Source: an uncultured Woeseiaceae bacterium
GTDB lineage: Bacteria > Pseudomonadota > Gammaproteobacteria > Steroidobacterales > Woeseiaceae
Assembly: GCA_905182415.1 (NCBI GenBank)
Contig: CAJJBK010000005.1
Coordinates: forward strand, 1-64,000
Reading direction: 5' to 3'
Length of the DNA: 64,000 bases
The position numbers and the translations under genes were made by a program. Each line of letters starts with the position of its first letter. Position 1 is the stretch's first letter. This document shows, in pieces, positions 1 through 7,394 of the stretch. The notes below the pieces were generated by a model. It was not told the DNA's origin. It did no database searches and worked only from the letters and a program-made list of their open reading frames with translations.

Positions 1-2
1 AA

Positions 3-1100
3 TTTAAAGAAGGCGATATTATTTCAGCCGCGACGTTTAATCAGATTTTTGGTACGTTACAGAAACTCAATCGGACTCCTATCGATGCTGATCTTGTGGG
101 TACGTGGAGTTGTAATGCTATTACAACAAGAAATACTGATGGATGGACTAATAAAGGAGCATTTTTTCAATTAGAAAATGCTCAAGTTACTTTGACTTCT
201 TCTGGATCATCCTCAAGTATTGAGTCGCCCTATGCTATTTCGACATCGGCACCTAGCCCATTTAAAAGAACTTCGGGAGCATTTTCAGGGGTATATTCTT
301 TATTTGATAATATGATTTTTACTAAAATTTCTGGAGAAACAGATTCAAGAATTTTTCTTGTTGATATAAAAAGCGAAACTAAAATAGATTTTATCTTTCA
401 AGAAACGAGCGCACAGTCTTTTCCGGCAAATTACTCAAGCTATATTAGCTGTAACTCAGCCATTGCCGTCCCCGCTGCCCCCACATCAACCACTGCAACC
501 AACGCTCAAACTACGGTCAATGTGACGTGGACTGATCAAAGTTCGGATGAAACAGGGTTTAAAATTTATCGCAGATTATCCACTGCAACTGAAGCCACGC
601 AACTTGCTACAGCGGTGACTGCCAGCCCTTATGTGGATAGCACTCTAACCGAAGGACAAACCGCTTATTACAGTGTTGCTGCTTATAATGCGAACGGTGA
701 GTCAGCTAAATCAAGAGTTGTAGCTGCGACTTTAGATAGTGTTAAACCAACCGTATCGTCACACAGCCCGACTGCCAATCAACAGGTAACAAATACTAGC
801 CGCGCTTTAAGTATTACTTTTTCTGAAGCTGTAAAAGTTATTTGCCCGGCTGGAGGCAATGGACCAATGTGTGATACTGCAGGATCTGCTATTACGGCTG
901 TAGGAACCAGTAAAACTTATGGCTATATTACTTCAGTTGGCAGTACTGGTTTAGCTTTATCAGGATCCATAGTTGGATCTGCAGAGACGTTAAATGGCTC
1001 TGATACCATTACCGTCACCGTCCATAAAGAATGGATACAAGATGTGAATGGCAATCCGATGGCGGCTGATTATACTTATACATTCACTGTGGGAACTTAA
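3..1100 (+). CDS. Fibronectin type III / Ig-like domain surface protein (5' end outside window)
   Basis: The reading frame is open from base 3 without a start, so the N-terminus lies upstream of the window. The first residues (FKEGDIISAATFNQIF) look like the short motif that precedes the body of some adhesin or tail-like surface proteins. A middle segment of about 125 residues starting with VGTWSC is not recognised. It is followed by a fibronectin type III domain (from about APTSTTATNAQTTVNVTW to SKSRVVAATL) and a C-terminal Big_5/SbsA-type Ig-like domain (KPTVSSHSPTANQ through YTYTFTVGT). Such repeats are typical of exported, cell-surface or extracellular proteins. No anchor or sorting signal is seen at the C-terminus. 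Function is unknown; substrate binding or adhesion is a guess. Confidence 0.8.
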   Translation, partial: FKEGDIISAATFNQIFGTLQKLNRTPIDADLVGTWSCNAITTRNTDGWTNKGAFFQLENAQVTLTSSGSSSSIESPYAISTSAPSPFKRTSGAFSGVYSLFDNMIFTKISGETDSRIFLVDIKSETKIDFIFQETSAQSFPANYSSYISCNSAIAVPAAPTSTTATNAQTTVNVTWTDQSSDETGFKIYRRLSTATEATQLATAVTASPYVDSTLTEGQTAYYSVAAYNANGESAKSRVVAATLDSVKPTVSSHSPTANQQVTNTSRALSITFSEAVKVICPAGGNGPMCDTAGSAITAVGTSKTYGYITSVGSTGLALSGSIVGSAETLNGSDTITVTVHKEWIQDVNGNPMAADYTYTFTVGT

Positions 1101-1237
1101 ATAGAAGTTGCTATATAAGTCGCCCTAAGTTGGATTACATTATCTGTGCTTTTTTTGGTAATCATAATATCAAAATTTATTTCTCGGTAATTAGTTGGTA
1201 ATCAAGACACTAGCGCTGATACCCCTATGGAAATTGA

Positions 1238-1302
1238 GGTTAGTCGGGTCAGTTGGTAGAGCTGCGGACTGAAAATCTGCGTGTTGGTGATTCGACCCCT
1301 AT
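1238..1302 (+). pseudogene. Decayed tRNA-Phe (GAA) remnant
   Basis: The D-arm (agttggtagagc), the 5-bp anticodon stem gcgga/tctgc and the loop ctgaaaa with anticodon GAA match a standard bacterial tRNA-Phe closely. The D-stem GGTC/GAGC is imperfect, and the T-stem 5' half (ggtga) has no complementary 3' half because bases after ttcga are missing. The acceptor stem does not pair and there is no CCA. The sequence therefore looks like a truncated, non-functional tRNA copy rather than a gene. It lies exactly at the border with a more GC-rich patch, as expected if it marks an old integration or recombination junction. Confidence 0.6.
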
Positions 1303-1357
1303 TTCGTTTTGCGACGCAGGAAAGCATGCGAAGGACTCGGCAGATCAGCTTCAAGCC

Positions 1358-1756
1358 CTAGATGCTGGAAGTCTCGCGCTGGATCGCGAGCAATACACTG
1401 GTATCTTTGCCTAGCTTTACTGGCACAACTCGCCAATGCATCAGAAATGGCGTGCCGTCTTTTTTGTAGTTGATCGCCTTACCCTCAAATCGACCGCCGG
1501 CGTTGAGTGTTTTGCTCAGTCGCGCAATTACTGTTTTGTCGGTAGCTGCCCCCTGCAATATCTTTGGCGTTTTCCCCAGAACCTCAGCGGGGCTGTACCC
1601 GGTCAGTTTCTTGAAAGCCTTGTTTGCATAAAGAATTCTGGTTCGATTCGTCGCGTCTGTTATTAGTATGGAGTCAAAACTATTTTCCACCAGTGCTTTC
1701 AGAGCGCGGATATTTAGTTTGGGATCCTGAAGGACCTTATCGAGTGATTTGATCAT
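1358..1756 (-). CDS. Short PAS-domain protein (LOV-like fold without photoactive Cys)
   Basis: A 132-aa protein made almost entirely of one PAS domain: residues ~20-130 contain the NSFDSILITDA start, the YANKAFKKLTGYSPAEVLG core, the GKTPKILQG helix and the YKKDGTPF strand. These follow the layout of short LOV proteins. In true LOV domains the helix reads as a variant of NCRFLQ with a flavin-reactive cysteine; here it is KTPKILQ and the cysteine is absent, so blue-light adduct chemistry is not expected. There is no output domain. A Shine-Dalgarno AGGA sits 7-10 bases before ATG 1756. The gene lies in a patch that is more GC-rich than the rest of the window, which suggests transfer. A sensory or scaffold role is only inferred. 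Confidence 0.75.
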   Translation of the reverse strand: MIKSLDKVLQDPKLNIRALKALVENSFDSILITDATNRTRILYANKAFKKLTGYSPAEVLGKTPKILQGAATDKTVIARLSKTLNAGGRFEGKAINYKKDGTPFLMHWRVVPVKLGKDTSVLLAIQRETSSI

Positions 1757-1966
1757 TTAATGTTCCTGTAAGTATTCGGATTTAAGGACGGGAAGAAATA
1801 AAAATTCTAGAAAGTGGCACAGACTTTCGGTGTTGCAATTTCCGCGTTAGTACGTTCTAGATACCACTATCTTGCCTGTTCCGCAGTGTGAAAAGCAGCG
1901 TAAACGTGTAACAAGTTGTATCAGTTGTAGACCTCTGGCGCTGCGGCGTCTTACTGTACATAGCCT
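1757..1966. other. Non-coding GC-richer spacer
   Basis: I see no supportable gene here. The composition is closer to the neighbouring PAS gene and GDSL scrap than to the rest of the window. It probably consists of decayed remains of the transferred segment plus the PAS gene promoter. Confidence 0.4.
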
Positions 1967-2104
1967 ATGCAGGACTCCAGGACTTACACGGCGCTGGCGC
2001 TGGCCGGCAGATCCATAAACGATCTGCTGTTGCCCGGTGATGGAATCCATCCCAATGCTGAAGGGCAACACCTTATGTTGGTAAACATGTTTTCAATTCA
2101 ATGA
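1967..2104 (+). pseudogene. C-terminal fragment of a GDSL/SGNH esterase
   Basis: A 45-codon frame encodes NDLLLPGDGIHPNAEGQHLM followed by a short tail and TGA at 2102-2104. The string DGIHPNAEGQ is the block V signature of GDSL/SGNH lipases (catalytic Asp and His in DxxHPN.xG). The frame is closed upstream by TAG at 1961-1963, and the catalytic Ser and Gly/Asn blocks are missing. It is therefore a gene scrap, not a functional enzyme. It shares the elevated GC content of the PAS gene and supports the view that 1300-2104 is a decayed foreign insert. Confidence 0.65.
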
Positions 2105-2154
2105 GCCCATGATTTATTGGCTTTCAGGCACGAATCAGAGCAACAGACTGAAAC

Positions 2155-2298
2155 TCAGCCCTTTTCTTTAATATTAAGTTTCCCACAATGCGGGCAATAT
2201 AATTTTTTTGGTTTCCAGTCGTCCATTGAGGCGATAGTCCAATATCCTTTACAAATTTTACAAGTAAAATGCCATATAGTTTCTTTATCTATTTTCAT
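2155..2298 (-). CDS. 47-aa zinc-ribbon protein
   Basis: A 47-codon frame starting at ATG 2298 encodes a protein with two CxxC knuckles: FTCKICKGYW at residues 11-20 and LYCPHCGK at 33-40. Between them is WTIASMDDWKPKK. This spacing and the aromatic/lysine-rich linker are those of tiny one-domain zinc ribbons common in marine proteobacteria, thought to bind nucleic acid or another protein. It lies just downstream of a 24-base palindrome and the secreted SnoaL-like gene, all on the minus strand. The Shine-Dalgarno region is weak. The coding call rests on the intact knuckles. Confidence 0.7.
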   Translation of the reverse strand: MKIDKETIWHFTCKICKGYWTIASMDDWKPKKLYCPHCGKLNIKEKG

Positions 2299-2330
2299 TT
2301 TATTTTGTTAATACTCACTGAGAAATAATG

Positions 2331-2354
2331 GATCCAGAGCTATAGCTCTGGATC
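2331..2354 (-). terminator. 24-base perfect palindrome, possible terminator
   Basis: The two arms gatccagagc and gctctggatc flank TATA and form a 10-bp stem. It lies 9 bases past the stop of the SnoaL-like gene (2363) and before the zinc-ribbon start (2298). The tract following the stem on the minus strand (cattatttct) is only moderately T-rich, so it could terminate transcription or be a protein-binding site. Confidence 0.45.
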
Positions 2355-2362
2355 TACTAATT

Positions 2363-2821
2363 TTATTCGTCTGCAATAACACTGTAATGAAGGCTAATTA
2401 TTTTCCATTCACCGTCTATTTTTTGCCAAACTTCAGTTTCATAACCTTTTTCTTCGTTGATGTCCCCCTCCGGTGAGCGAGAACGATTTTGTATAAATGC
2501 ACCAACAACAGCAGTATTACCACCCGGCGTTACTTTGACTTGAACATCTGTAGCTGTATTTTTTTCAACACCGCCACCGGCTCCGATCATTTTTTTCCAG
2601 TAGTCATAATAATTTGAAACTTCCCAACGGTCCCCATAAAAATACAGCATGGCACCTTCAGCGTACATATCGAAATAACCATCAACGTCATTCACCTCAT
2701 AAGCTAGATTAAAGGCGTTAGTTGCATTTCTTACTTCTGCCGCTGCTTTTAAGTGATGGTGATCAGCAGATGCTGAAGTAAATATAAACATGGTGGTTAA
2801 GATAATTAAAAAATTTTTCAT
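2363..2821 (-). CDS. Secreted SnoaL-like / NTF2-fold (DUF4440-type) protein
   Basis: Starting at ATG 2821 gives 152 aa. An in-frame GTG at 2833 would add four residues ahead of the hydrophobic leader and is less likely. Residues 1-20 form a signal peptide (MKNFLIILTTMFIFTSASA, then DHHH). The remainder has the cone-shaped NTF2 layout: an N-terminal helix (AAAEVRNATNAFNLAYEVND), YFDMYAEGAMLYFYGD, and C-terminal strands ending EVWQKIDGEWKIISLHYS, which resembles the DUF4440/SnoaL-like ending. Members range from isomerases to simple ligand-binding proteins. No catalytic residues can be assigned here. It is predicted to be periplasmic. Confidence 0.75.
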   Translation of the reverse strand: MKNFLIILTTMFIFTSASADHHHLKAAAEVRNATNAFNLAYEVNDVDGYFDMYAEGAMLYFYGDRWEVSNYYDYWKKMIGAGGGVEKNTATDVQVKVTPGGNTAVVGAFIQNRSRSPEGDINEEKGYETEVWQKIDGEWKIISLHYSVIADE

Positions 2822-2928
2822 GCAGCGTCTCACTTTTTTGAGTTATTAATATTAATAAAAGCATACATGATTTTTAGTTTAGATTTTTTTCTGGACTCAC
2901 TATATGAAAATCCACTTTATTGGAAATT

Positions 2929-3894
2929 CTATCGATCTATAAATACGCTCACAGTTTTGGTACCTGATGGATCAAGATTAATATAGCTAACAGTTGCTAT
3001 ATTGCCCCTGAAGACCGGACGAACCGATGCATCAAAATAGAGATTTTCTTTTAAAGGCCTTATGGCGCCCATATTACCTAAAGATAGTATGTCGCCTGCT
3101 TTTAACTGTCGTCCACGTAATAATAATCGATCACGCATATTACGAACACGATAAATTGGTTCATAAGCATCTTCAATTTTACCTTCAGCCAGTAACTCAC
3201 CTGCTTCATTTGTCATCGTGAAGCTAAAATTATTTATCCGTTTTATCCATTCATTGGTTGGTTCTGTCGTAATTAAGTCCCCAATAATCGCATTCTTAAA
3301 ATCATAATTGGTGGCAATACCACTAACATTTGTGCCGCCCTCAAGTGGTTGAATGAGATCAGGCATTTCGATAAACGGAATAAAACCGGAGAGTGCCGCT
3401 AGTATTTCCAAATCTGATTTTGCATTGTTAATCGCTTCACTTTTAACCACGGCGCCAAAATCCGCTTCGACGAAACTCATATTGCAACAATCAACCGAAA
3501 TATGAGCACCATTTTTATGAATACCATTTGTAAACATAACACCGGTAATAGGGCCGCTTAACCCATCAACAGGACCGTTATCATATTCACCTTTGGTGAA
3601 TGTTCCAATTTTATATCCGGCAATGGAGCCTCGAGTCTTTAATTGTTCTGCAACATAATAATCAGCTATTTGATAAGCACTTTCTTCTATTAACTGATTG
3701 GCAGGAATTGCCATGATTGGTTTTGCTGTATTGAAATTATCCATAAAACTGACACCAAGAATTTTTTGATTCTCTGGATTTGTTAAATCGAGATTCTGTG
3801 TAAAAGCTAAACTACCCCAAAAAAATGAACTAAGTATGCCAATTGCAATTAAAGGGCTATAGGTTTTGGCTGTTTTAGTCCTCGCAATGTTCAT
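2929..3894 (-). CDS. Exported FAH-superfamily hydratase-like protein (MhpD type)
   Basis: A 321-aa protein resembling the 2-keto-4-pentenoate hydratase branch of the fumarylacetoacetate hydrolase superfamily. Features are GYKIG near residue 95, VEADFGAVVKS in the position of the metal-binding E-x-E region, a central EMPDL segment, and RGRQLKAGDILSLGNMG near the C-terminus, which is the family's closing loop. Unusually, residues 1-32 (basic start, then SPLIAIGILSSFFWGSLAF) form a signal peptide or membrane anchor. Family members are normally cytoplasmic hydratases of aromatic-ring cleavage products. The start overlaps the end of the pentapeptide gene by 20 bases, so the two are probably co-translated. 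The substrate is unknown. Confidence 0.75.
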   Translation of the reverse strand: MNIARTKTAKTYSPLIAIGILSSFFWGSLAFTQNLDLTNPENQKILGVSFMDNFNTAKPIMAIPANQLIEESAYQIADYYVAEQLKTRGSIAGYKIGTFTKGEYDNGPVDGLSGPITGVMFTNGIHKNGAHISVDCCNMSFVEADFGAVVKSEAINNAKSDLEILAALSGFIPFIEMPDLIQPLEGGTNVSGIATNYDFKNAIIGDLITTEPTNEWIKRINNFSFTMTNEAGELLAEGKIEDAYEPIYRVRNMRDRLLLRGRQLKAGDILSLGNMGAIRPLKENLYFDASVRPVFRGNIATVSYINLDPSGTKTVSVFIDR

Positions 3895-4585
3895 TTATTT
3901 CTCCCCATGGCATCTTAGTATCGCAATATCTAATGCCATTTAATTTGGCATTTTTAAGATCACTTGTAGCAAGATTCGCTCCAGCAAGATTCGTCCCGAT
4001 AAGATTAGAATCCCTAAGTATGGTGCCCGTGAGATTCGCTTTTCTAAGATCGGCATAGCGAAGATTGGCACGACTCATGTCAGCATGACTCAGATCGCTT
4101 CCACTCAGATCGGCACCACCTAGGTCAACCCCAACAAGAATGGCGTCAGTAAAGTTAGTGTCTGCAAGATAGGCGCTCTCGAGATTGGCATCAGTGAGAT
4201 TTGCCCCAGTAAAGTTTGCCCCAGTAAGGTCATGATCACCAAAATCAACGCCACTAAGATTAGCCCTGGAAAGATTGACGCCAGCAAGATAGGTATTTCC
4301 GAGATGAGCATCAATGAAGCTAGTATCCATAAGGTTAGCGCCATTAAGATTAGCATCAGTGAGATCAATTTCACTGAGAATAGTCTGGGATAGATTGGCA
4401 TAACTGAGATCAGTATCAGTGAGGTTAGCGCCACTAAGATCAACACCACTAAGATCAACACCACTTAAATCGCATTGCTTACAAGCATTCAATGTTTTTA
4501 ATTTTATTAAATCTGCCTCATTATATGCCCAGCTATTAGAATTAAAGAGCATAAACGTAATAAGAATTAATTGTTTTGGAAGCAT
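3875..4585 (-). CDS. Secreted pentapeptide-repeat protein
   Basis: Starting at ATG 4585 gives 236 aa with a signal peptide (MLPKQLILITFMLFNSNSWA). The frame extends further upstream but would run into the preceding gene. After ADLIKLKTLNACKQC, more than thirty five-residue repeats of the form A(D/N)LxX run to residue ~225 (for example GANLTDTDLSYANL). These fold into a right-handed quadrilateral beta-helix. The short KQC head before the repeats is common in exported members of this family. The DNA shows a matching 15-base periodicity. The role is unknown. The gene overlaps the exported FAH-fold gene by 20 bases and follows the ornithine cyclodeaminase family gene, which suggests one transcript. 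Confidence 0.85.
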   Translation of the reverse strand: MLPKQLILITFMLFNSNSWAYNEADLIKLKTLNACKQCDLSGVDLSGVDLSGANLTDTDLSYANLSQTILSEIDLTDANLNGANLMDTSFIDAHLGNTYLAGVNLSRANLSGVDFGDHDLTGANFTGANLTDANLESAYLADTNFTDAILVGVDLGGADLSGSDLSHADMSRANLRYADLRKANLTGTILRDSNLIGTNLAGANLATSDLKNAKLNGIRYCDTKMPWGEINEHCED

Positions 4586-4628
4586 ATCTATAGCGTATAC
4601 AAAGTAAACATTTTTAGAAAGATGACTA

Positions 4629-5582
4629 TTATTTATTTTGGTATGCAGATAATACGGATTCAGCAATCACTAGATCTTGAATCGCAACACCGGTTAAATC
4701 TGCAATTGATATCTGATCATCTTTTGTTCTGCCATTTTTTGTACCATTAAATATTTCACCAATTTCAGTGAGTTGATTTTTATCAATCGCGCCATGTTTA
4801 ATCGCTTGGTGTATTTCACCTCTGATCAAATTTTGCTCAATACTGTCGGCTACAATCACATCTGCTTTCGCAAGTATGTTGAAATCAAGTTCACATTTTT
4901 CATGCGTGTCAGAACCAACAGCTGTGATATGAGTGCCAGGCTGAATCCAATCAGATTCAAGGATCGGTTCTTTGGCAGAAGTGGTAGTGATAATAAGATT
5001 TGATCTTGAGGCGGATTGCTCTAAATCATCTTCAACAGTAATATCTAGATGTAAATCGATTAGATCTCGTTTTACCTGTTCCGCCTTATCTTTATCTCTG
5101 CCCCAAATAGATAATTTCTTAATCGACATCAAATCACAAAGATACTTTGCTTGGTATCTTGCTTGCACACCAGTGCCAATAATTAAGGCATTATCGACGG
5201 ATTTTTTTGCTAGTGCTTGAGAGGCTAATGCACCAGCAATGGCCGTTCTGATAACGGTTAAATTTGCATTATCAATGAGCACCGCGTCGGGTTCGCCAGT
5301 CGATAGATTGAATAATAACATCATCCCTTGCCCTGGAATAAGCCCAAGTTGCTCATTAGCCGGAAACCCAGAAGCTATCTTAATTACATAGTGTTTACCG
5401 CCCTTAAGATAACCATATTTGATGTGTACTTCACCTTCAGGATCATCCATGATTAACTCACCAACTGGCGGTATTTCTGCATGCCCTAATGAGTACTGAA
5501 TGAAGGCATCTTTCATAGCTTTATAAACGTCAAGATTTTTAATAAGTGGCTCGATTTGTGGCCAAGTTAAAATAGTACTCAT
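4629..5582 (-). CDS. Ornithine cyclodeaminase / mu-crystallin family protein
   Basis: A 317-aa protein from ATG 5582, which overlaps the stop of the upstream gene as ATGA. It shows the family's hallmarks: IKYGYLKGGKHYVIKIASG (Lys residues that bind substrate), the NANLTVIRTAIAGALAS segment, then a Rossmann NAD(P) site ALIIGTGVQARYQAKYL, and ITAVGSDTHEKCELD. Family members are NAD(P)-dependent ornithine cyclodeaminases, imine or ketimine reductases, or alanine/opine dehydrogenases. Diverging 600 bases away is a diaminopropionate ammonia-lyase gene, so an amino-acid or imino-acid substrate is plausible. The exact reaction cannot be read from sequence. Confidence 0.85.
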   Translation of the reverse strand: MSTILTWPQIEPLIKNLDVYKAMKDAFIQYSLGHAEIPPVGELIMDDPEGEVHIKYGYLKGGKHYVIKIASGFPANEQLGLIPGQGMMLLFNLSTGEPDAVLIDNANLTVIRTAIAGALASQALAKKSVDNALIIGTGVQARYQAKYLCDLMSIKKLSIWGRDKDKAEQVKRDLIDLHLDITVEDDLEQSASRSNLIITTTSAKEPILESDWIQPGTHITAVGSDTHEKCELDFNILAKADVIVADSIEQNLIRGEIHQAIKHGAIDKNQLTEIGEIFNGTKNGRTKDDQISIADLTGVAIQDLVIAESVLSAYQNK

Positions 5583-6073
5583 CGGGTGCACCTGTCTGGA
5601 AAAGATTCAATTAGGGTTACGAAACCTGCTGGCATAAATTTAGATCGACTAAGATATAGCGGTCTTAAGTCGCAGGTATTGTACCAGCTTTCAAAAGCTT
5701 TTAATTTTGCATTCCATATTGAATCATCTAATAAACCTTGAGTATATTGAAAATAATCATTTTCAAATAAAAACCAAGACATGTGATATGTATTTCTTCT
5801 AGCAATAAGATTTTTTGAGAAGACATAATCCATATTGTTATCTATTATGGCGGATTGCCAGTCTATCCCAGCAGTCGTTAAAGCATCAAAATTAGCGTAT
5901 ATACCGTTACTTCTTTCTTGCTGCGTCCTAGCTAAGGCAATTTTTTGCGTTTGTCTTAATTCAAGGCCTACAAATATTAATGATGCCATAACTCCTAATA
6001 CTCCAATGACTTGGAAAAGACCGCTAATTTTTTCCAGATTATTTAAGGAGAGAAAGCTTTTATTCATGATCAT
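5579..6073 (-). CDS. One-TM hypothetical protein
   Basis: A 164-aa protein not assigned to a named family. It has one strong transmembrane segment near the N-terminus (FQVIGVLGVMASLIFVGLELRQ, residues ~20-41) followed by a soluble, aromatic-rich domain (NTYHMSWFLFENDYFQY, WNAKLKAFESWYNTC). The arrangement of a membrane helix followed directly by LELRQTQ is common in uncharacterised marine gammaproteobacterial proteins. GGA lies five bases before ATG 6073. The stop overlaps the ATG of the ornithine cyclodeaminase family gene (ATGA), so expression is coupled. Function unknown. Confidence 0.7.
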   Translation of the reverse strand: MIMNKSFLSLNNLEKISGLFQVIGVLGVMASLIFVGLELRQTQKIALARTQQERSNGIYANFDALTTAGIDWQSAIIDNNMDYVFSKNLIARRNTYHMSWFLFENDYFQYTQGLLDDSIWNAKLKAFESWYNTCDLRPLYLSRSKFMPAGFVTLIESFPDRCTR

Positions 6074-6188
6074 CTTATTCCATATTAACTTCGATTAAGA
6101 GTTATTATTTATGGCATTATTCAGTTAATAATACTATTTAAATATAAATATAAGAAGGTACCTCACCGTCTAAAATGGAAATGATTGA

Positions 6189-7394
6189 ATGAATTCTTTA
6201 ACAAATAATACGCAGAGACTAACAGAGCATTTCCAGAATGATAGGAAGATTATTGGAGCTTATCCTGAAGATTTAAAAGTTGCTTTAAGTTCTCTAGATA
6301 CTCAAGAAGCTCTAAATGAAATTAAGAGCTGGAAGGGATACAAGTCAACTCAATTGCATTCATTGCAAGGATTCGCAAAAGAGATAGGTGTTCAAGATAT
6401 ACTCTACAAAGATGAAAGTACACGTTTTGGTCTTGGAAGTTTCAAGGCGTTGGGTGGTGCCTATGGGGTTTTAAAATTCATTCAGAATCAACTCACTGAA
6501 GATCTTAATAAAAACATCAGTATTCGAGATATACGTGATGGTCAATATTTAGATTTAACAAAAAACTACACGGTCGTTACTGCAACTGATGGAAATCATG
6601 GGCGTTCAGTAGCCTATGGAGCAAAATTATCGGGGTGTAAATGCCAAATATACATTCATGCTGAGGTTAGTGTAGGTCGACAACATGCAATGGAGGAATT
6701 TGGTGCAACGGTAATACGCATCAAGGGTAATTACGATGAATCACTAAGAATCTGTATCGAGGAAGCCACTAAGAATAATTGGCAAATTATTTCGGACACT
6801 TCTTATGAAGGCTATACCAGATACCCACGTTATATTATGGCTGGATATACTGTTTTAGCACATGAAATTGCTGAGCAATTGGATTATAAAAATATGCCTA
6901 CACATATTTTCTTGCAAGCAGGCGTAGGTGGGTTTGCGGCGGCTCTCATGGCTTATTTCTGGGAAATGTTTCCAGAAAAGAATATAAAATTTATTATTGT
7001 TGAACCCACTTTGGCGCCTTGCCTGATTGAAAGTGCGAAAGCAAATGAGTTAACGGTTTTTGATATAAAAGAAGAAACCATGATGGCTGGATTATCCTGT
7101 GGCGAACCGTCCTTATTGGCTTGGAAGATCCTTAATGTAGGTACGGATCATTTTATGACCATTACCGATGATAGGATACCGGATTTAATGCGTTTGCTCT
7201 TAAAAGGTATGGGCAATGATCCGTCCATAGAAGCAGGAGAATGCTCCGCAAGCGGTTTAGCGGCATTGATTGAAATTAAAAATAATGACTGTATTGCCAA
7301 GCAATTAAATCTAAATCAAAACAGTCGAGTTCTTTTGTTTGGCACAGAGGGAGCGACAGATCCTGATATATATGAGGCGATAATCAATGCCTAA
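6189..7394 (+). CDS. dpaL: Diaminopropionate ammonia-lyase
   Basis: A PLP enzyme of fold type II, 401 aa against about 398 in E. coli YgeX/DpaL. It breaks 2,3-diaminopropionate to pyruvate and two ammonia. The PLP lysine is K86 in RFGLGSFKALGGAYG. TATDGNHGRSVAYGAKLSG, the EGYTRYPRYIMAGY segment specific to this family, the phosphate-binding QAGVGGFAAAL loop, and SIEAGECSASGLAAL are all present. The last eight bases overlap the start of the amidohydrolase gene, so both share a transcript. The promoter must lie in the 115-base AT-rich space shared with the divergent gene at 6073. The nearby amidohydrolase could supply the amino acid; that is inference. Confidence 0.85.
   Translation: MNSLTNNTQRLTEHFQNDRKIIGAYPEDLKVALSSLDTQEALNEIKSWKGYKSTQLHSLQGFAKEIGVQDILYKDESTRFGLGSFKALGGAYGVLKFIQNQLTEDLNKNISIRDIRDGQYLDLTKNYTVVTATDGNHGRSVAYGAKLSGCKCQIYIHAEVSVGRQHAMEEFGATVIRIKGNYDESLRICIEEATKNNWQIISDTSYEGYTRYPRYIMAGYTVLAHEIAEQLDYKNMPTHIFLQAGVGGFAAALMAYFWEMFPEKNIKFIIVEPTLAPCLIESAKANELTVFDIKEETMMAGLSCGEPSLLAWKILNVGTDHFMTITDDRIPDLMRLLLKGMGNDPSIEAGECSASGLAALIEIKNNDCIAKQLNLNQNSRVLLFGTEGATDPDIYEAIINA

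Noticed and set aside
1238-1302. Functional tRNA-Phe
   Set aside because: The T-stem and acceptor stem do not pair and the 3' end is missing.
1847-2071. 74-codon minus-strand reading frame
   Set aside because: It lies opposite the GDSL fragment, has no recognisable domain and an unusual residue mix.
2117-2311. 64-codon plus-strand reading frame
   Set aside because: It is the antisense shadow of the zinc-ribbon gene, which has intact CxxC knuckles.
3900-4480. 15-base periodic repeats resembling a tandem or CRISPR-like array
   Set aside because: The period is that of five-residue codon blocks in the pentapeptide-repeat gene, with no spacers; the long open frame at 4120-4464 on the same strand is a by-product of this repetition.
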